In this document: positions 6,641 to 14,658 of the stretch, piece after piece
Layout of the letters: each line of letters begins with the position of its first letter
Numbering within the stretch: position 1 is the stretch's first letter
Assembly (NCBI GenBank): GCA_963728965.1
Contig: CAVSMH010000008.1
Location: 434,001 to 498,000, forward strand
Source of the DNA: DASQZT01 sp963728965
Lineage (GTDB): Bacteria > Acidobacteriota > Terriglobia > Bryobacterales > Bryobacteraceae
DNA length: 64,000 bases
Reading direction: 5' to 3'
Notes under the pieces: generated by a model
The model's database searches: none
What the model saw: the letters and a program-made list of their open reading frames with translations, nothing else
Told to the model about the DNA's origin: nothing
Translations under genes and position numbers: made by a program

Positions 6641-9547
6641 TCAGGATTCGGCCGCCAGCAGCGCCACGGGAAACTCCCGCAGCAGGTCGCTCAGGCGCCA
6701 ACTGGCCGGCACCAGCCCGGTCAACACATCGCGCCATTCGGCGGCCGCGTTTGGCGGCCGTGCCAGTTCCGTATCGGCCCAATCGTCCAGGCAACTGCAC
6801 CAGCGTGACGCGATGGCGACCGCCCATCGGCCTTCGCGGTGCCGGGCAAATGCGCACACCGATTCGGCGCAGCGCCCGCCGGCTTCGAGCGGCAGGTACT
6901 CGCCGCGCGCGAACAACTCGCGGCTGCTCCTGCGGAACTGCAACGCCTTGTGCGTCACCCACAGCTTCACTGCGTCCTGCGTCAGGTCCGCGGCAAGGCT
7001 GCCGATCAGGCCCAGCCGGTCTTCCGATTCGCGCCGCCGCAAATCGTCCAGCATCTCGGTCCGCCGCCGGTAGTCCACCATCCAGCGGTTGTCCGGGTCC
7101 ACCAGGCTGAAGTTCCAGAATTCGGTCCCCTGATAGAAATCGGGAACCCCGGGCGATGCGATCTTCAGCAGAAGCTGGCACAAGCTGTTGCGAACCCCGC
7201 AGCGCGCCAGCCGCGACCGGAAGTCTGCGAAATCGCGGGTGAATTCGGTGCCCGGTTCCATCACCCGCGCCGCGAATTCCAGTACGGCGCGCTCGTAGGG
7301 TTCGTTGGCTGCCATCCAACTGCTGTTCTGCTTGGCTTCCCGCAGTGCTTTCACCAGGAACTCCTGCACCCTGCCGAGCAGCGCCGGCTCCTCCTCCGGG
7401 TGGGTGGGCCACGCGCCCAACAGCGTCTGGTACAGCAGGATCTCCTCGCTTGCGCTTGGCGCCAGCACGCCGCCCACCGCCGATTTGCGGGGAGCGTTCC
7501 ACGTCATCCACCGCTCCAGGCAGGCATCCCACTCGTCCGGAATCTCGCTCAGCACATCCAGCCGGGCACGGGCGTCTTCGCCCCGCTTGGTGTCGTGGGT
7601 AGCGGTGGCGTTGAGCGTGTCCGGCCACTCTTCCAGGCGCCGCCGGTTGAACTGGTGGAACTCCGCCAGGGTGAACGGGGGCCGCTCACGCAGCGGATCG
7701 CCGCCCACCTCGTTCACCGAGATCAGGCTGTTGTGCTGGTACGCGGCCGTGTCCTCCAGACCCTTGGCCATCACCGGTCCGCTGAATTGCTGCCAGGAAA
7801 GCACGAAATTCAGCCACTCACGTTTGTGCTCTTCCAGGTAGTAGGGCATCTCGAGCAGCAGCACCGAGCGGATGAAATCGAACGCGGCGTCGCTGATGCT
7901 TCCGGTGGATGTGCGGCGGCGCGCCAGTTCCACGGTCCGTTCGATGTACCCGCGGTCGCGTGGAGAAACCTCGAAGCTGTCGATATAGGTGCGGTACACC
8001 GGCAGGCACGCCGTCAGTTCCACCAACGCGTCCGTCAATTCCGAAAGCCGCACGTCCCGCGCCTGCCGGTGGCCCGCCGCCAGCCCGCCGAGGCTGTGGC
8101 CGAGCGCCGCCACGTCGCCCGCGAACAGCCGCTCCATGACCAGCTTGCTCGCGCGGTAGCACGTCTCCGCAAACGGCAGGTACGTGCCCGTCCGCCGCGA
8201 GTAGATCTCCTCCAGTTTCGCCAGCCCCGCCGGGTCGATAAAGATCCCGTTCACCGCGTTGAGGAAATCGTATCCCGTGGTCCCGCTGACCGGCCACTTC
8301 TCCGGCAGGCGCTCATCGCGGCCCAGGATCTTCTCCACCACGATGTATAGCGGTCCGCGCCGGTCGCGGCTGGCTCGCGACTGCAACCGGCGCAAATAAC
8401 AGGCCGGATCCCACAGGCCGTCGATGTGATCGATGCGCAGCCCGGTCACCTTGCCGCTGTGCACCAGTTCCAGCGTCTTGCGGCTGCGGTTCTCGAACAC
8501 CTCCGGCAGCTCGACCCGCAAACCCACCAGCTCGTTGATATCGAAAAACCGCCGGTAGTTGATCTCCTCGTAGCCGATTTTCCAGTAGGCCAGCCGGTAC
8601 GCCTGGCGCGAAAGCAGGGCGTCGAGATCGTCCACCGAGCCGGCCACCGACAGCAGCGCTTCATCCACCGCGGCTTTGACTTCGCCGCTCGCCTGGTAAG
8701 CGTTCCACAGCATCCCCTTGATGCGTTCTTTGTTGCGGCGCCGCTCCAGGATGCGTTCCTGGCTGGGATCGTCGCGATCCGGAAGCCGCTCCAACTCGTC
8801 CAGCACGGCGGCCACCTCCGGCAGGGCGGCAGCCCGCTCCAGGATGATGGCGTACGACTTGGGATCGAGCGGCAGCCGCGTTTCGTAGGACCTCACGTGC
8901 ATCCCGGTATCTTCGATCTTCAGTGACAGTTGCCCGCTCGCCAGCGTATCGCCGTAGAGTTCCGCCAGGATCGGCAGCAGCACCCGCCGTTCCTGGAGAA
9001 ACGCGGCCTTGGTCGTGATGGGGTGCCAGTTGATATCGAAATAGGAGGCATAGGCCGATGCCTGTCCATTTTCGAGCACATCCATCCACCACGGGTTTTC
9101 GTAGCTCGCGGCCATGTGGTTGGGGACTTCATCGAGCAGCAGCCCCATGCCGTAGTGGCGCAGCTTCTCCGCCATTTCATCGAAGTCCTCGTCCGTTCCG
9201 AGCTCCGAGTTGACCCGCAGCGGATTGGCAATGTCGTAACCGTGCGAACTGCCGCGGCGTGCCTTGAAGCGCGGCGACGAGTAGAGGTCCGTGATGCCGA
9301 GCTCGTTGAGGTACGGCACCAGGTCGCGTCCATCCACGAACCGGAACCCCTGGTTGAACTGCACGCGATAAGTGGCTCCCGGCACCGAAGAACCGGCCAC
9401 GGCTTCGCTTTCTCTCGTTCCACCCGGCGGCAATCGATCCTCCTTACGCAAGTCCAGCGTCGGGTTCCAGGTTAACCAGCCCCGCGCCCGCCTGCCGGAT
9501 GCCGGCGGAACGGATCGCCTCCCGTTCGGTGCGCGACGGTACCGCAT
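6641..9547 (-). CDS. treY: Malto-oligosyltrehalose synthase
   Basis: A GH13_26 intramolecular transglucosylase that converts the reducing end of malto-oligosaccharides into a trehalosyl unit. The family hallmarks are present: ATYRVQFNQGF and LYSSPRFKARRGSSHGYD at the start of the barrel, DEVPNHMA (region I), GLRIDHIDGLWDP with the nucleophile Asp (region II), VVEKILGRDERLP with the acid/base Glu (region III), a late histidine-aspartate pair in NATATHDTKRGED, and ASPGVPDFYQGTE near the C terminus. The length of about 968 residues is slightly long because some 55 N-terminal residues precede the conserved part. The frame is open from a TTG at 9601; I use the ATG at 9547, but a GTG at 9385 just before the conserved block is also possible. 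TreZ, its normal partner, is not in the window; the GH13 enzyme at 2760 is nearby but lacks the TreZ look. Confidence 0.93.
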   Translation of the reverse strand: MRYRRAPNGRRSVPPASGRRARGWLTWNPTLDLRKEDRLPPGGTRESEAVAGSSVPGATYRVQFNQGFRFVDGRDLVPYLNELGITDLYSSPRFKARRGSSHGYDIANPLRVNSELGTDEDFDEMAEKLRHYGMGLLLDEVPNHMAASYENPWWMDVLENGQASAYASYFDINWHPITTKAAFLQERRVLLPILAELYGDTLASGQLSLKIEDTGMHVRSYETRLPLDPKSYAIILERAAALPEVAAVLDELERLPDRDDPSQERILERRRNKERIKGMLWNAYQASGEVKAAVDEALLSVAGSVDDLDALLSRQAYRLAYWKIGYEEINYRRFFDINELVGLRVELPEVFENRSRKTLELVHSGKVTGLRIDHIDGLWDPACYLRRLQSRASRDRRGPLYIVVEKILGRDERLPEKWPVSGTTGYDFLNAVNGIFIDPAGLAKLEEIYSRRTGTYLPFAETCYRASKLVMERLFAGDVAALGHSLGGLAAGHRQARDVRLSELTDALVELTACLPVYRTYIDSFEVSPRDRGYIERTVELARRRTSTGSISDAAFDFIRSVLLLEMPYYLEEHKREWLNFVLSWQQFSGPVMAKGLEDTAAYQHNSLISVNEVGGDPLRERPPFTLAEFHQFNRRRLEEWPDTLNATATHDTKRGEDARARLDVLSEIPDEWDACLERWMTWNAPRKSAVGGVLAPSASEEILLYQTLLGAWPTHPEEEPALLGRVQEFLVKALREAKQNSSWMAANEPYERAVLEFAARVMEPGTEFTRDFADFRSRLARCGVRNSLCQLLLKIASPGVPDFYQGTEFWNFSLVDPDNRWMVDYRRRTEMLDDLRRRESEDRLGLIGSLAADLTQDAVKLWVTHKALQFRRSSRELFARGEYLPLEAGGRCAESVCAFARHREGRWAVAIASRWCSCLDDWADTELARPPNAAAEWRDVLTGLVPASWRLSDLLREFPVALLAAES

Positions 9548-9605
9548 TAGCAAGCCATAGGCCCAAGTCGGCCCGCGATGTGTTGTAAAGTGTTCTTTCA
9601 ACCAT

Positions 9606-9860
9606 ATGCCCTATTTAGGTGGACATACACACACCCGCCGTCCGCGCCAGGCCTGCGAGATAGAAATAGAAAATGGAGGGACAATCACGGAAAGAGCCGA
9701 GATCCGCCCTGCGGCTCCAGGGGTTTCCCGCGCGCCCGCGCACCAGGAAATTGCCGCGCTGGCCTATTCTTACTGGGAGGCGCGCGGCCGTTCGGGTGGA
9801 TCCGACCTGGAGGACTGGTTGCGTGCGGAGCGGGAACTCACCCTCCGGCGGAAAGGCTGA
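9606..9860 (+). CDS. DUF2934 domain protein
   Basis: An 84-residue protein whose second half matches the short DUF2934 pattern: a helix with IAALAYSYWEARGRSGG followed by LEDWLRAERELTLRR. The family is small, soluble, of unknown function, and common in Acidobacteriota and some proteobacteria, often as a tail on other proteins. The N-terminal 38 residues are unlike the family and may not be translated; no Shine-Dalgarno sequence supports the ATG at 9606. It is divergent from treY and precedes the DapA-fold gene by 114 bases. Confidence 0.6.
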   Translation: MPYLGGHTHTRRPRQACEIEIENGGTITERAEIRPAAPGVSRAPAHQEIAALAYSYWEARGRSGGSDLEDWLRAERELTLRRKG

Positions 9861-9974
9861 AGCTCGGGCTCCGGCGTTCTGCACTCCAGTTGCCGCCCCC
9901 GCCTTTCCGGACTCCCGCGTTGCCGTTCCCTCGCGTCGCGTTCGCCGCAACCGGTAGAATGGCAATGCGGCTCT

Positions 9975-10871
9975 ATGCACGAGTTCAGCGGCCTCTATGC
10001 CGCACCTGTTACACCACGCGGCAAGCAGGGAGATATCGATCTTGGCGCCGCTTTCGAACTGATCGATCATTGCAGCCGGCCCGGCATCGAGGGCATCTTG
10101 CTGTTCGGGGAAGAGGGTGAGTATCTGGCCTTCTCTCCGGAGGAACGCTCCCGCCTCACCTATCTTGCCTTAAAGCGCAGCCGCGTGCCCCTGATGGCGG
10201 GGGTAGGCAGCCCCACGCTGGATCTTTCCGTCACCCTCGCCCGCGAGGCCTGGAACGCCGGCGTGGCTGCGATCCTCCTGCCGCCCCCCGGTTTCTTTCG
10301 CTACCAGCCTGACGAGATCGGCGAATTCTATCTCCAGTTCGCCAGCCAGATGCGCCGAGGAACAAAAGTCCTGCTTTACAATACGCCGCTGTCGACCAGC
10401 GAGATTCCGCTCGAAACTGCGGCGAGTCTGCTCCCTACGGGCATGTTCGCCGGTATCGCGGATGCCGGCGGCGACCCGGCCTATTTCTCCTGCCTGTCCT
10501 CCCAGTTCCGGAAATGGGAATTGCTGATTGCCAGCGATGCCCTGTTTGCCGGGGCGCGTCGGGCGGGATGCGCCGTGATTTCGGCGCTCGCCTCCGTGGT
10601 TCCGGCCCTGCCGCTGGCGCTCGACCGCGCCCTGGCCGCCGGCCCCCACAGCGAACTCGACTGCCTCCAGCGGCTTTTCGAACAGTTCCTGGACTGGGCC
10701 GCCCGATTCCCGCGCACCGTCGCTGCCAGGACGGCGATCGAACTGCAAGGACTGAAGACCGGCTCGCCGCCCGTGCCGCTTTCGCCTGCCAAGCAGCGGC
10801 TGCTCGAAGAGTTCCGCGAGTGGTTTCGCGGCTGGTTGCCGAACATAAGGAAGCTCTCCGCCAATGGGTAG
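9975..10871 (+). CDS. DapA-family (class I aldolase fold) protein lacking the catalytic lysine
   Basis: A 298-residue TIM-barrel protein of the dihydrodipicolinate synthase/N-acetylneuraminate lyase family, recognisable from GLYAAPVTP at the N terminus, LLFGEEGEY in place of the usual G-T-T-G-E loop, and LYNTPLST at the tyrosine motif. The Schiff-base lysine of the family, normally in G-I-K-[DE], is replaced by Ala162 (GIADAGGD), and the arginine two residues after the N-x-P motif is also lost. Classical aldolase chemistry therefore cannot occur; the protein may be a regulator, a binding protein or a diverged enzyme. The following esterase gene overlaps its end by 8 bases and the decarboxylase follows immediately, so the three probably form one operon. 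The start is the ATG that opens the conserved barrel. Confidence 0.82.
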   Translation: MHEFSGLYAAPVTPRGKQGDIDLGAAFELIDHCSRPGIEGILLFGEEGEYLAFSPEERSRLTYLALKRSRVPLMAGVGSPTLDLSVTLAREAWNAGVAAILLPPPGFFRYQPDEIGEFYLQFASQMRRGTKVLLYNTPLSTSEIPLETAASLLPTGMFAGIADAGGDPAYFSCLSSQFRKWELLIASDALFAGARRAGCAVISALASVVPALPLALDRALAAGPHSELDCLQRLFEQFLDWAARFPRTVAARTAIELQGLKTGSPPVPLSPAKQRLLEEFREWFRGWLPNIRKLSANG

Positions 10872-12501
10872 CCGTCTCGCTTTTCTCGCCTGCCTCGCCC
10901 TCGGGCTGATCCCGGCGCAGTCCGGACCGGTCCCCATGCGTACCGGACCCCAGCTCGCCACGTTTCATTCCGATGTGGACGACTCCGATCAGCCATACGC
11001 CCTTTACATTCCAAAGTCCTTCGATCCGCAAATAAAATACCCGCTCCTCATCAGCCTGCACGCCGAGGAATCCAACCACCGCCTCAACCTGCGCCGGGTC
11101 TTGGGCGCCAGCAGCCGCCTGGGCGAACCCGACACCGTGGATATGCGATACTTTCCGCCCGTCGGCGATGTCGATTTCATCGTTGCCTCCCCCTCGGCGC
11201 GCGGCAGCATGGGTTACCACGGCATTGCCGCGAAGGACGTTTACGATGTCCTGGCCGATGTCGAACGGCGTTTCCCCATCGACTCCGATCGCGTCTACCT
11301 GACCGGCATCTCGATGGGTGGCGCCGGCGCACTCTGGCTCGCGCTCACCCGTCCCGATGTCTGGGCCGCCGTGGCGCCGTTGTGCCCGTCTCCGTCGCCT
11401 TTGGCCGAGTCGCTGGCGCCCAATGCCCTGAATCTTCCCCTCCGCCTGTTCCACGGCGAACAGGACCTGATCACGCCGGCCGCATCGTCACGCAACTGGC
11501 AGCGGCGGTTGATGAACGCCGGCATAGCCGCGGAGTACCTTGAATATCCCAACGTCCGGCACGACATCTGGGATGTCGCCTATCGCCACGGAGCAACCTT
11601 CCAGTGGTTCGCCCAATTCCGCCGCAATCCCGCCCCGGATCGGGTCCACCTGGTGACGCAATCCTACCGCTACGGCTCGGCCTACTGGATCCGCATCGAC
11701 GGGCTCACCCCCGGAACCACGGCTTCGGTCGATGCGCGCAGTGGCCCAGGCACGCTGCAAATCGAAACGCAAAACCTGGACGGGTTCTCGATCCTCGGGC
11801 AAGACTCCCGCGGTCTGCTGACGGTGACCATCGATGGCGCCGCGCTGCGCGTGAAACGCGCCGCCACGCTTTCTTTCAAGAAGGTCTCCGGCCAGTGGCG
11901 CGCCGGGCTGGTCGAGCCGGGCGGCAAACATCGCGGTGCGGAGGGTCCGATTGCCGAGGCCGTCTCCTCGCGCCAGGTGTACGTATACGGCACGCTCTTT
12001 GCCGGCGCCGATGAAATCGAGTCGCGTCGGCGCGTTGCTCAGAACGCCGCCAACTGGTCCACGCAACGCAACCGTCTCTCCCTGGACTTCCCGGTCAAGG
12101 CCGACTCGGCCGTTACCGCCGACGATCTCGACCGCTCGAACCTCGTTCTGTTCGGCACCGCCGAAACCAATTCCCTGATCGCGCGCCTCACCCCGCGGTT
12201 GCCGCTTTCGCTCCACCGCGGCGCGGCCGACTATGGCCTGCTGTTCATCGCACCCGTCGGCAAACACTACGCCCTGGTGAGTTCCGGCCTGCCTTGGTGG
12301 ACCGGCGGCGAGGACGCCCGCCCCGGCGGCGATCCCTTCGCGCCTCCCCGCTACCGCCTGCTTTCCACATTCGGCGATTACATTCTCTTCAAAGGCTCGC
12401 TGGCCCATGTGGTGGTGGAGGGCCGATTTGATCGAAACTGGAAGGTTCCGGCCGACGCGTCCGCCGCCCTGCTGGCCGCCGGTACGGTAACCGTCCGCTG
12501 A
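10864..12501 (+). CDS. Secreted alpha/beta-hydrolase (esterase/peptidase-like)
   Basis: A 545-residue exported protein with signal peptide LAFLACLALGLIPAQS. Residues of about 40-260 form an alpha/beta-hydrolase domain of the polyhydroxybutyrate-depolymerase/PhpB esterase kind: YALYIPKSFD and YPLLISLHAEE early, nucleophile elbow GISMGGAG (Ser in G-x-S-x-G), an acid in LFHGEQDLITP and a final His in YPNVRHDIWD. The long C-terminal half (about 260-545) is a beta-rich domain without a recognised family; it includes a second alpha/beta-like stretch often seen in acidobacterial prolyl-oligopeptidase-like proteins. Its ATG lies inside the end of the DapA-like gene (8-base overlap), and the decarboxylase begins one base after its stop, suggesting translational coupling. 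The substrate is unknown. Confidence 0.75.
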   Translation: MGSRLAFLACLALGLIPAQSGPVPMRTGPQLATFHSDVDDSDQPYALYIPKSFDPQIKYPLLISLHAEESNHRLNLRRVLGASSRLGEPDTVDMRYFPPVGDVDFIVASPSARGSMGYHGIAAKDVYDVLADVERRFPIDSDRVYLTGISMGGAGALWLALTRPDVWAAVAPLCPSPSPLAESLAPNALNLPLRLFHGEQDLITPAASSRNWQRRLMNAGIAAEYLEYPNVRHDIWDVAYRHGATFQWFAQFRRNPAPDRVHLVTQSYRYGSAYWIRIDGLTPGTTASVDARSGPGTLQIETQNLDGFSILGQDSRGLLTVTIDGAALRVKRAATLSFKKVSGQWRAGLVEPGGKHRGAEGPIAEAVSSRQVYVYGTLFAGADEIESRRRVAQNAANWSTQRNRLSLDFPVKADSAVTADDLDRSNLVLFGTAETNSLIARLTPRLPLSLHRGAADYGLLFIAPVGKHYALVSSGLPWWTGGEDARPGGDPFAPPRYRLLSTFGDYILFKGSLAHVVVEGRFDRNWKVPADASAALLAAGTVTVR

Positions 12502-12502
12502 C

Positions 12503-13876
12503 ATGACTCCTGAAGAATTCCGCCAATACGGCCACCAGGCGATCGACTGGGTCGCCGACTACCTCGACGGCGCCGCCCGATACCCGGTACTCCCGTCTGT
12601 CCAGCCGGGAGAACTCACCGACGCGCTCCCCGCCTGCGGGCCGGAATCGGGCGAACCCATGGACCGCATCCTGGCCGATTTCGAGCGCCTCATCGTGCCG
12701 GCCATGACGCACTGGAATCACCCCGGCTTTCTAGCCTACTTTGCCACCTCGGCTTCCCCCGAAGGGGTGCTGGGGGACCTGCTGGCGACCGCGCTCAACA
12801 GCAACGGCATGCTGTGGAAGACCGCCCCCGCCATCACCGAACTGGAACAGGTCACGCTGGCATGGCTGCGCCGCTGGATGGGCCTTCCCGACGACTGGTT
12901 CGGCCTCATCTACGATACCGCCTCGGTCAGCAGCATGCACGCCATCGCCGCGGCGCGCCACTTCGCCGACCCGGCATCGCGCACGCGCGGAGCCACGCCG
13001 GGCCTGGTCGTTTACACTTCCGAACAGGCGCACTCCTCCATTGAGAAGGGCGCCATCGCCGTCGGTATCGGCCAGGACCACGTGCGCAAGATTCCGGTCG
13101 ATGCCGAATTCCGCATGCGCCCCGACGCGCTGGCCGACGCCATCGAAAGCGATCTCCAGGCCGGCCTGCGCCCCTGCTGCGTCTCGGCCACGGTGGGCAC
13201 CACGTCCACCACCAGTGTGGATCCCGTGGCGGCCATTGCGGCCATCTGCCGGCGCCACAACCTCTGGCTGCACGTCGATGCGGCCTATGCCGGCTCGGCG
13301 ATGGTGGCCCCGGAGTTCCGCTGGGCACTGGACGGCTGCGAGCACGCCGATTCGTTTGTCACCAACCCCCACAAATGGCTCATGACGCCGGTGGATTGCA
13401 GCGTATTCTACACGGCGCGCCCGGAGGTTCTGCGCGAAGCCTTCTCGCTGATCCCCGAGTACCTGCGCACCACCGACACGCCCCGTGCGGTCAACCTGAT
13501 GGATTACGGCGTGCCGCTCGGCCGCCGGTTCCGCGCGCTCAAGCTGTGGTTCGTCATGCGCTCGTTCGGGCGCGAGGGTCTGGCCAACGTCATCCGCGGC
13601 CATGTGCGGATGGCCGGGGAGTTCGCGCGGAAGGTGGATGCGGATCCGCGCTTTGAGCGTCTAGCTCCCTCGCCGTTCGCGGTGGTCAACTTCCGCTACC
13701 GTGGCAGCGACGACGAAAACCGCGCCCTGCTCGATCGCGTGAACGCCTCGGGCGAAGTGTTCCTCTCGGGAACTGTCCTGAACGGCCGTTTCGCCCTACA
13801 CCTGGCGGTGGGCAACCGCGCCACCCAGGCGCAGCATGTGGACCGCGCCTGGGAACTGGTAATCTGCGCCGTGTAG
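12503..13876 (+). CDS. PLP-dependent group II decarboxylase (aromatic-L-amino-acid decarboxylase type)
   Basis: A 457-residue fold-type I pyridoxal-phosphate enzyme. It matches the DDC/TDC family throughout: MTPEEFRQYGHQAIDWVADY at the start, HPGFLAYF, a Ser/Thr-rich phosphate-binding segment around TASVSSMHA, LHVDAAYAGSA with the Asp that pairs with the pyridine nitrogen, and NPHKWLM where Lys291 forms the internal aldimine. The family decarboxylates Dopa, tryptophan, tyrosine or phenylalanine to the amine; bacterial members also include amino-acid deaminating or condensing variants, so the substrate is not certain. It is the last gene of the three-gene plus-strand unit and converges on pal. 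Confidence 0.9.
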   Translation: MTPEEFRQYGHQAIDWVADYLDGAARYPVLPSVQPGELTDALPACGPESGEPMDRILADFERLIVPAMTHWNHPGFLAYFATSASPEGVLGDLLATALNSNGMLWKTAPAITELEQVTLAWLRRWMGLPDDWFGLIYDTASVSSMHAIAAARHFADPASRTRGATPGLVVYTSEQAHSSIEKGAIAVGIGQDHVRKIPVDAEFRMRPDALADAIESDLQAGLRPCCVSATVGTTSTTSVDPVAAIAAICRRHNLWLHVDAAYAGSAMVAPEFRWALDGCEHADSFVTNPHKWLMTPVDCSVFYTARPEVLREAFSLIPEYLRTTDTPRAVNLMDYGVPLGRRFRALKLWFVMRSFGREGLANVIRGHVRMAGEFARKVDADPRFERLAPSPFAVVNFRYRGSDDENRALLDRVNASGEVFLSGTVLNGRFALHLAVGNRATQAQHVDRAWELVICAV

Positions 13877-13915
13877 CCGCCAACCCAACCGCTTCCGGGG
13901 TGGGTGTCCGGCTTT

Positions 13916-14503
13916 CTACCGCTGTGCCAGGGCTACGATGTGGATGCGCCGGTTCTTCTGCCAGCACGCTTCGTCGTGCTCCGAGCAGACCGGCTTTTCT
14001 TTGCCGTAGCTGACCAGCCCCAGTTGATCGGTCGGAATTCCCACCTGCACCAGGTAGTTTTTGGCAGCCTCGGCGCGAGCCTGCCCCAGTGCCATGTTAT
14101 ATTCCGCCGACCCGCGCTCGTCGCAGTGGCCTTCCACGGTCAGCTTGTAGTTCGGGTAATCCTTCAGAATGTCGCGCAGTTCCCGGGAATCGGCTTCCAG
14201 GGTTTTCACGGCATCGGGCCGCAGGGTGTGCTTGTCGTAGTCGAAGTACGCGTCCTCGATGCGCGCCAGAAGCTGGTCGATCCGGGCGCGCGTCGCCGCA
14301 TCGGGATAGTCCGGCTTACGAACCTCCGCGGCGGGAGCGGGACGGTTCTCCGCCGTGCGCGGCTGGCTCGCCGGGGCCTTCTGTGCCGTGGGCGCGGGCT
14401 GCGGGGGCGCCGGGGTAGCAGCCGCCACCTTCTTCTTCGCGCATCCGGAAACCACCAGAGTCGCGGCCGCGACGGCTATGATCGCCGCTTCGCGAATTTT
14501 CAT
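13916..14503 (-). CDS. pal: Peptidoglycan-associated lipoprotein (OmpA-like)
   Basis: A 195-residue outer-membrane lipoprotein. Signal peptide with lipobox LVVSGC (Cys about residue 21), a Pro/Ala-rich linker to about residue 75, then the OmpA/Pal peptidoglycan-binding domain with VEGHCDERGSAEYNMALGQARA (DERG contacts diaminopimelate) and a C-terminal NRRIHIV. It would link the outer membrane to the cell wall as part of the Tol-Pal system. The start is supported by GGAGG at 14511-14515, 7 bases before the ATG. No tol genes are adjacent in this window. A cysteine pair in the loop (VCSEHDEACWQ) is typical of diderm Pal relatives outside the Enterobacteria. Confidence 0.92.
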   Translation of the reverse strand: MKIREAAIIAVAAATLVVSGCAKKKVAAATPAPPQPAPTAQKAPASQPRTAENRPAPAAEVRKPDYPDAATRARIDQLLARIEDAYFDYDKHTLRPDAVKTLEADSRELRDILKDYPNYKLTVEGHCDERGSAEYNMALGQARAEAAKNYLVQVGIPTDQLGLVSYGKEKPVCSEHDEACWQKNRRIHIVALAQR

Positions 14504-14550
14504 TGTTTTGCCTCCAAATCTAATTCCTAACTCCCCTCACCGGGAAGAAC

Positions 14551-14570
14551 AATCCTGTGTTGACAGGATT
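14551..14570. promoter_or_regulatory. Perfect inverted repeat in the pal/kinase divergent region
   Basis: AATCCTGT at 14551-14558 and ACAGGATT at 14563-14570 are exact reverse complements around a 4-base centre. The right half overlaps a TTGACA (14560-14565) that reads towards the histidine kinase. The symmetry and position suggest an operator; which protein binds is unknown. Confidence 0.5.
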
Positions 14571-14658
14571 GGTCCACACTACATTGTGTGCGGCGCCACA
14601 TCGCCTTTTTCAGCCGCCCGGTCCGCATTTGTCTACACTGGGTGTGTAAGGAGAGGGT

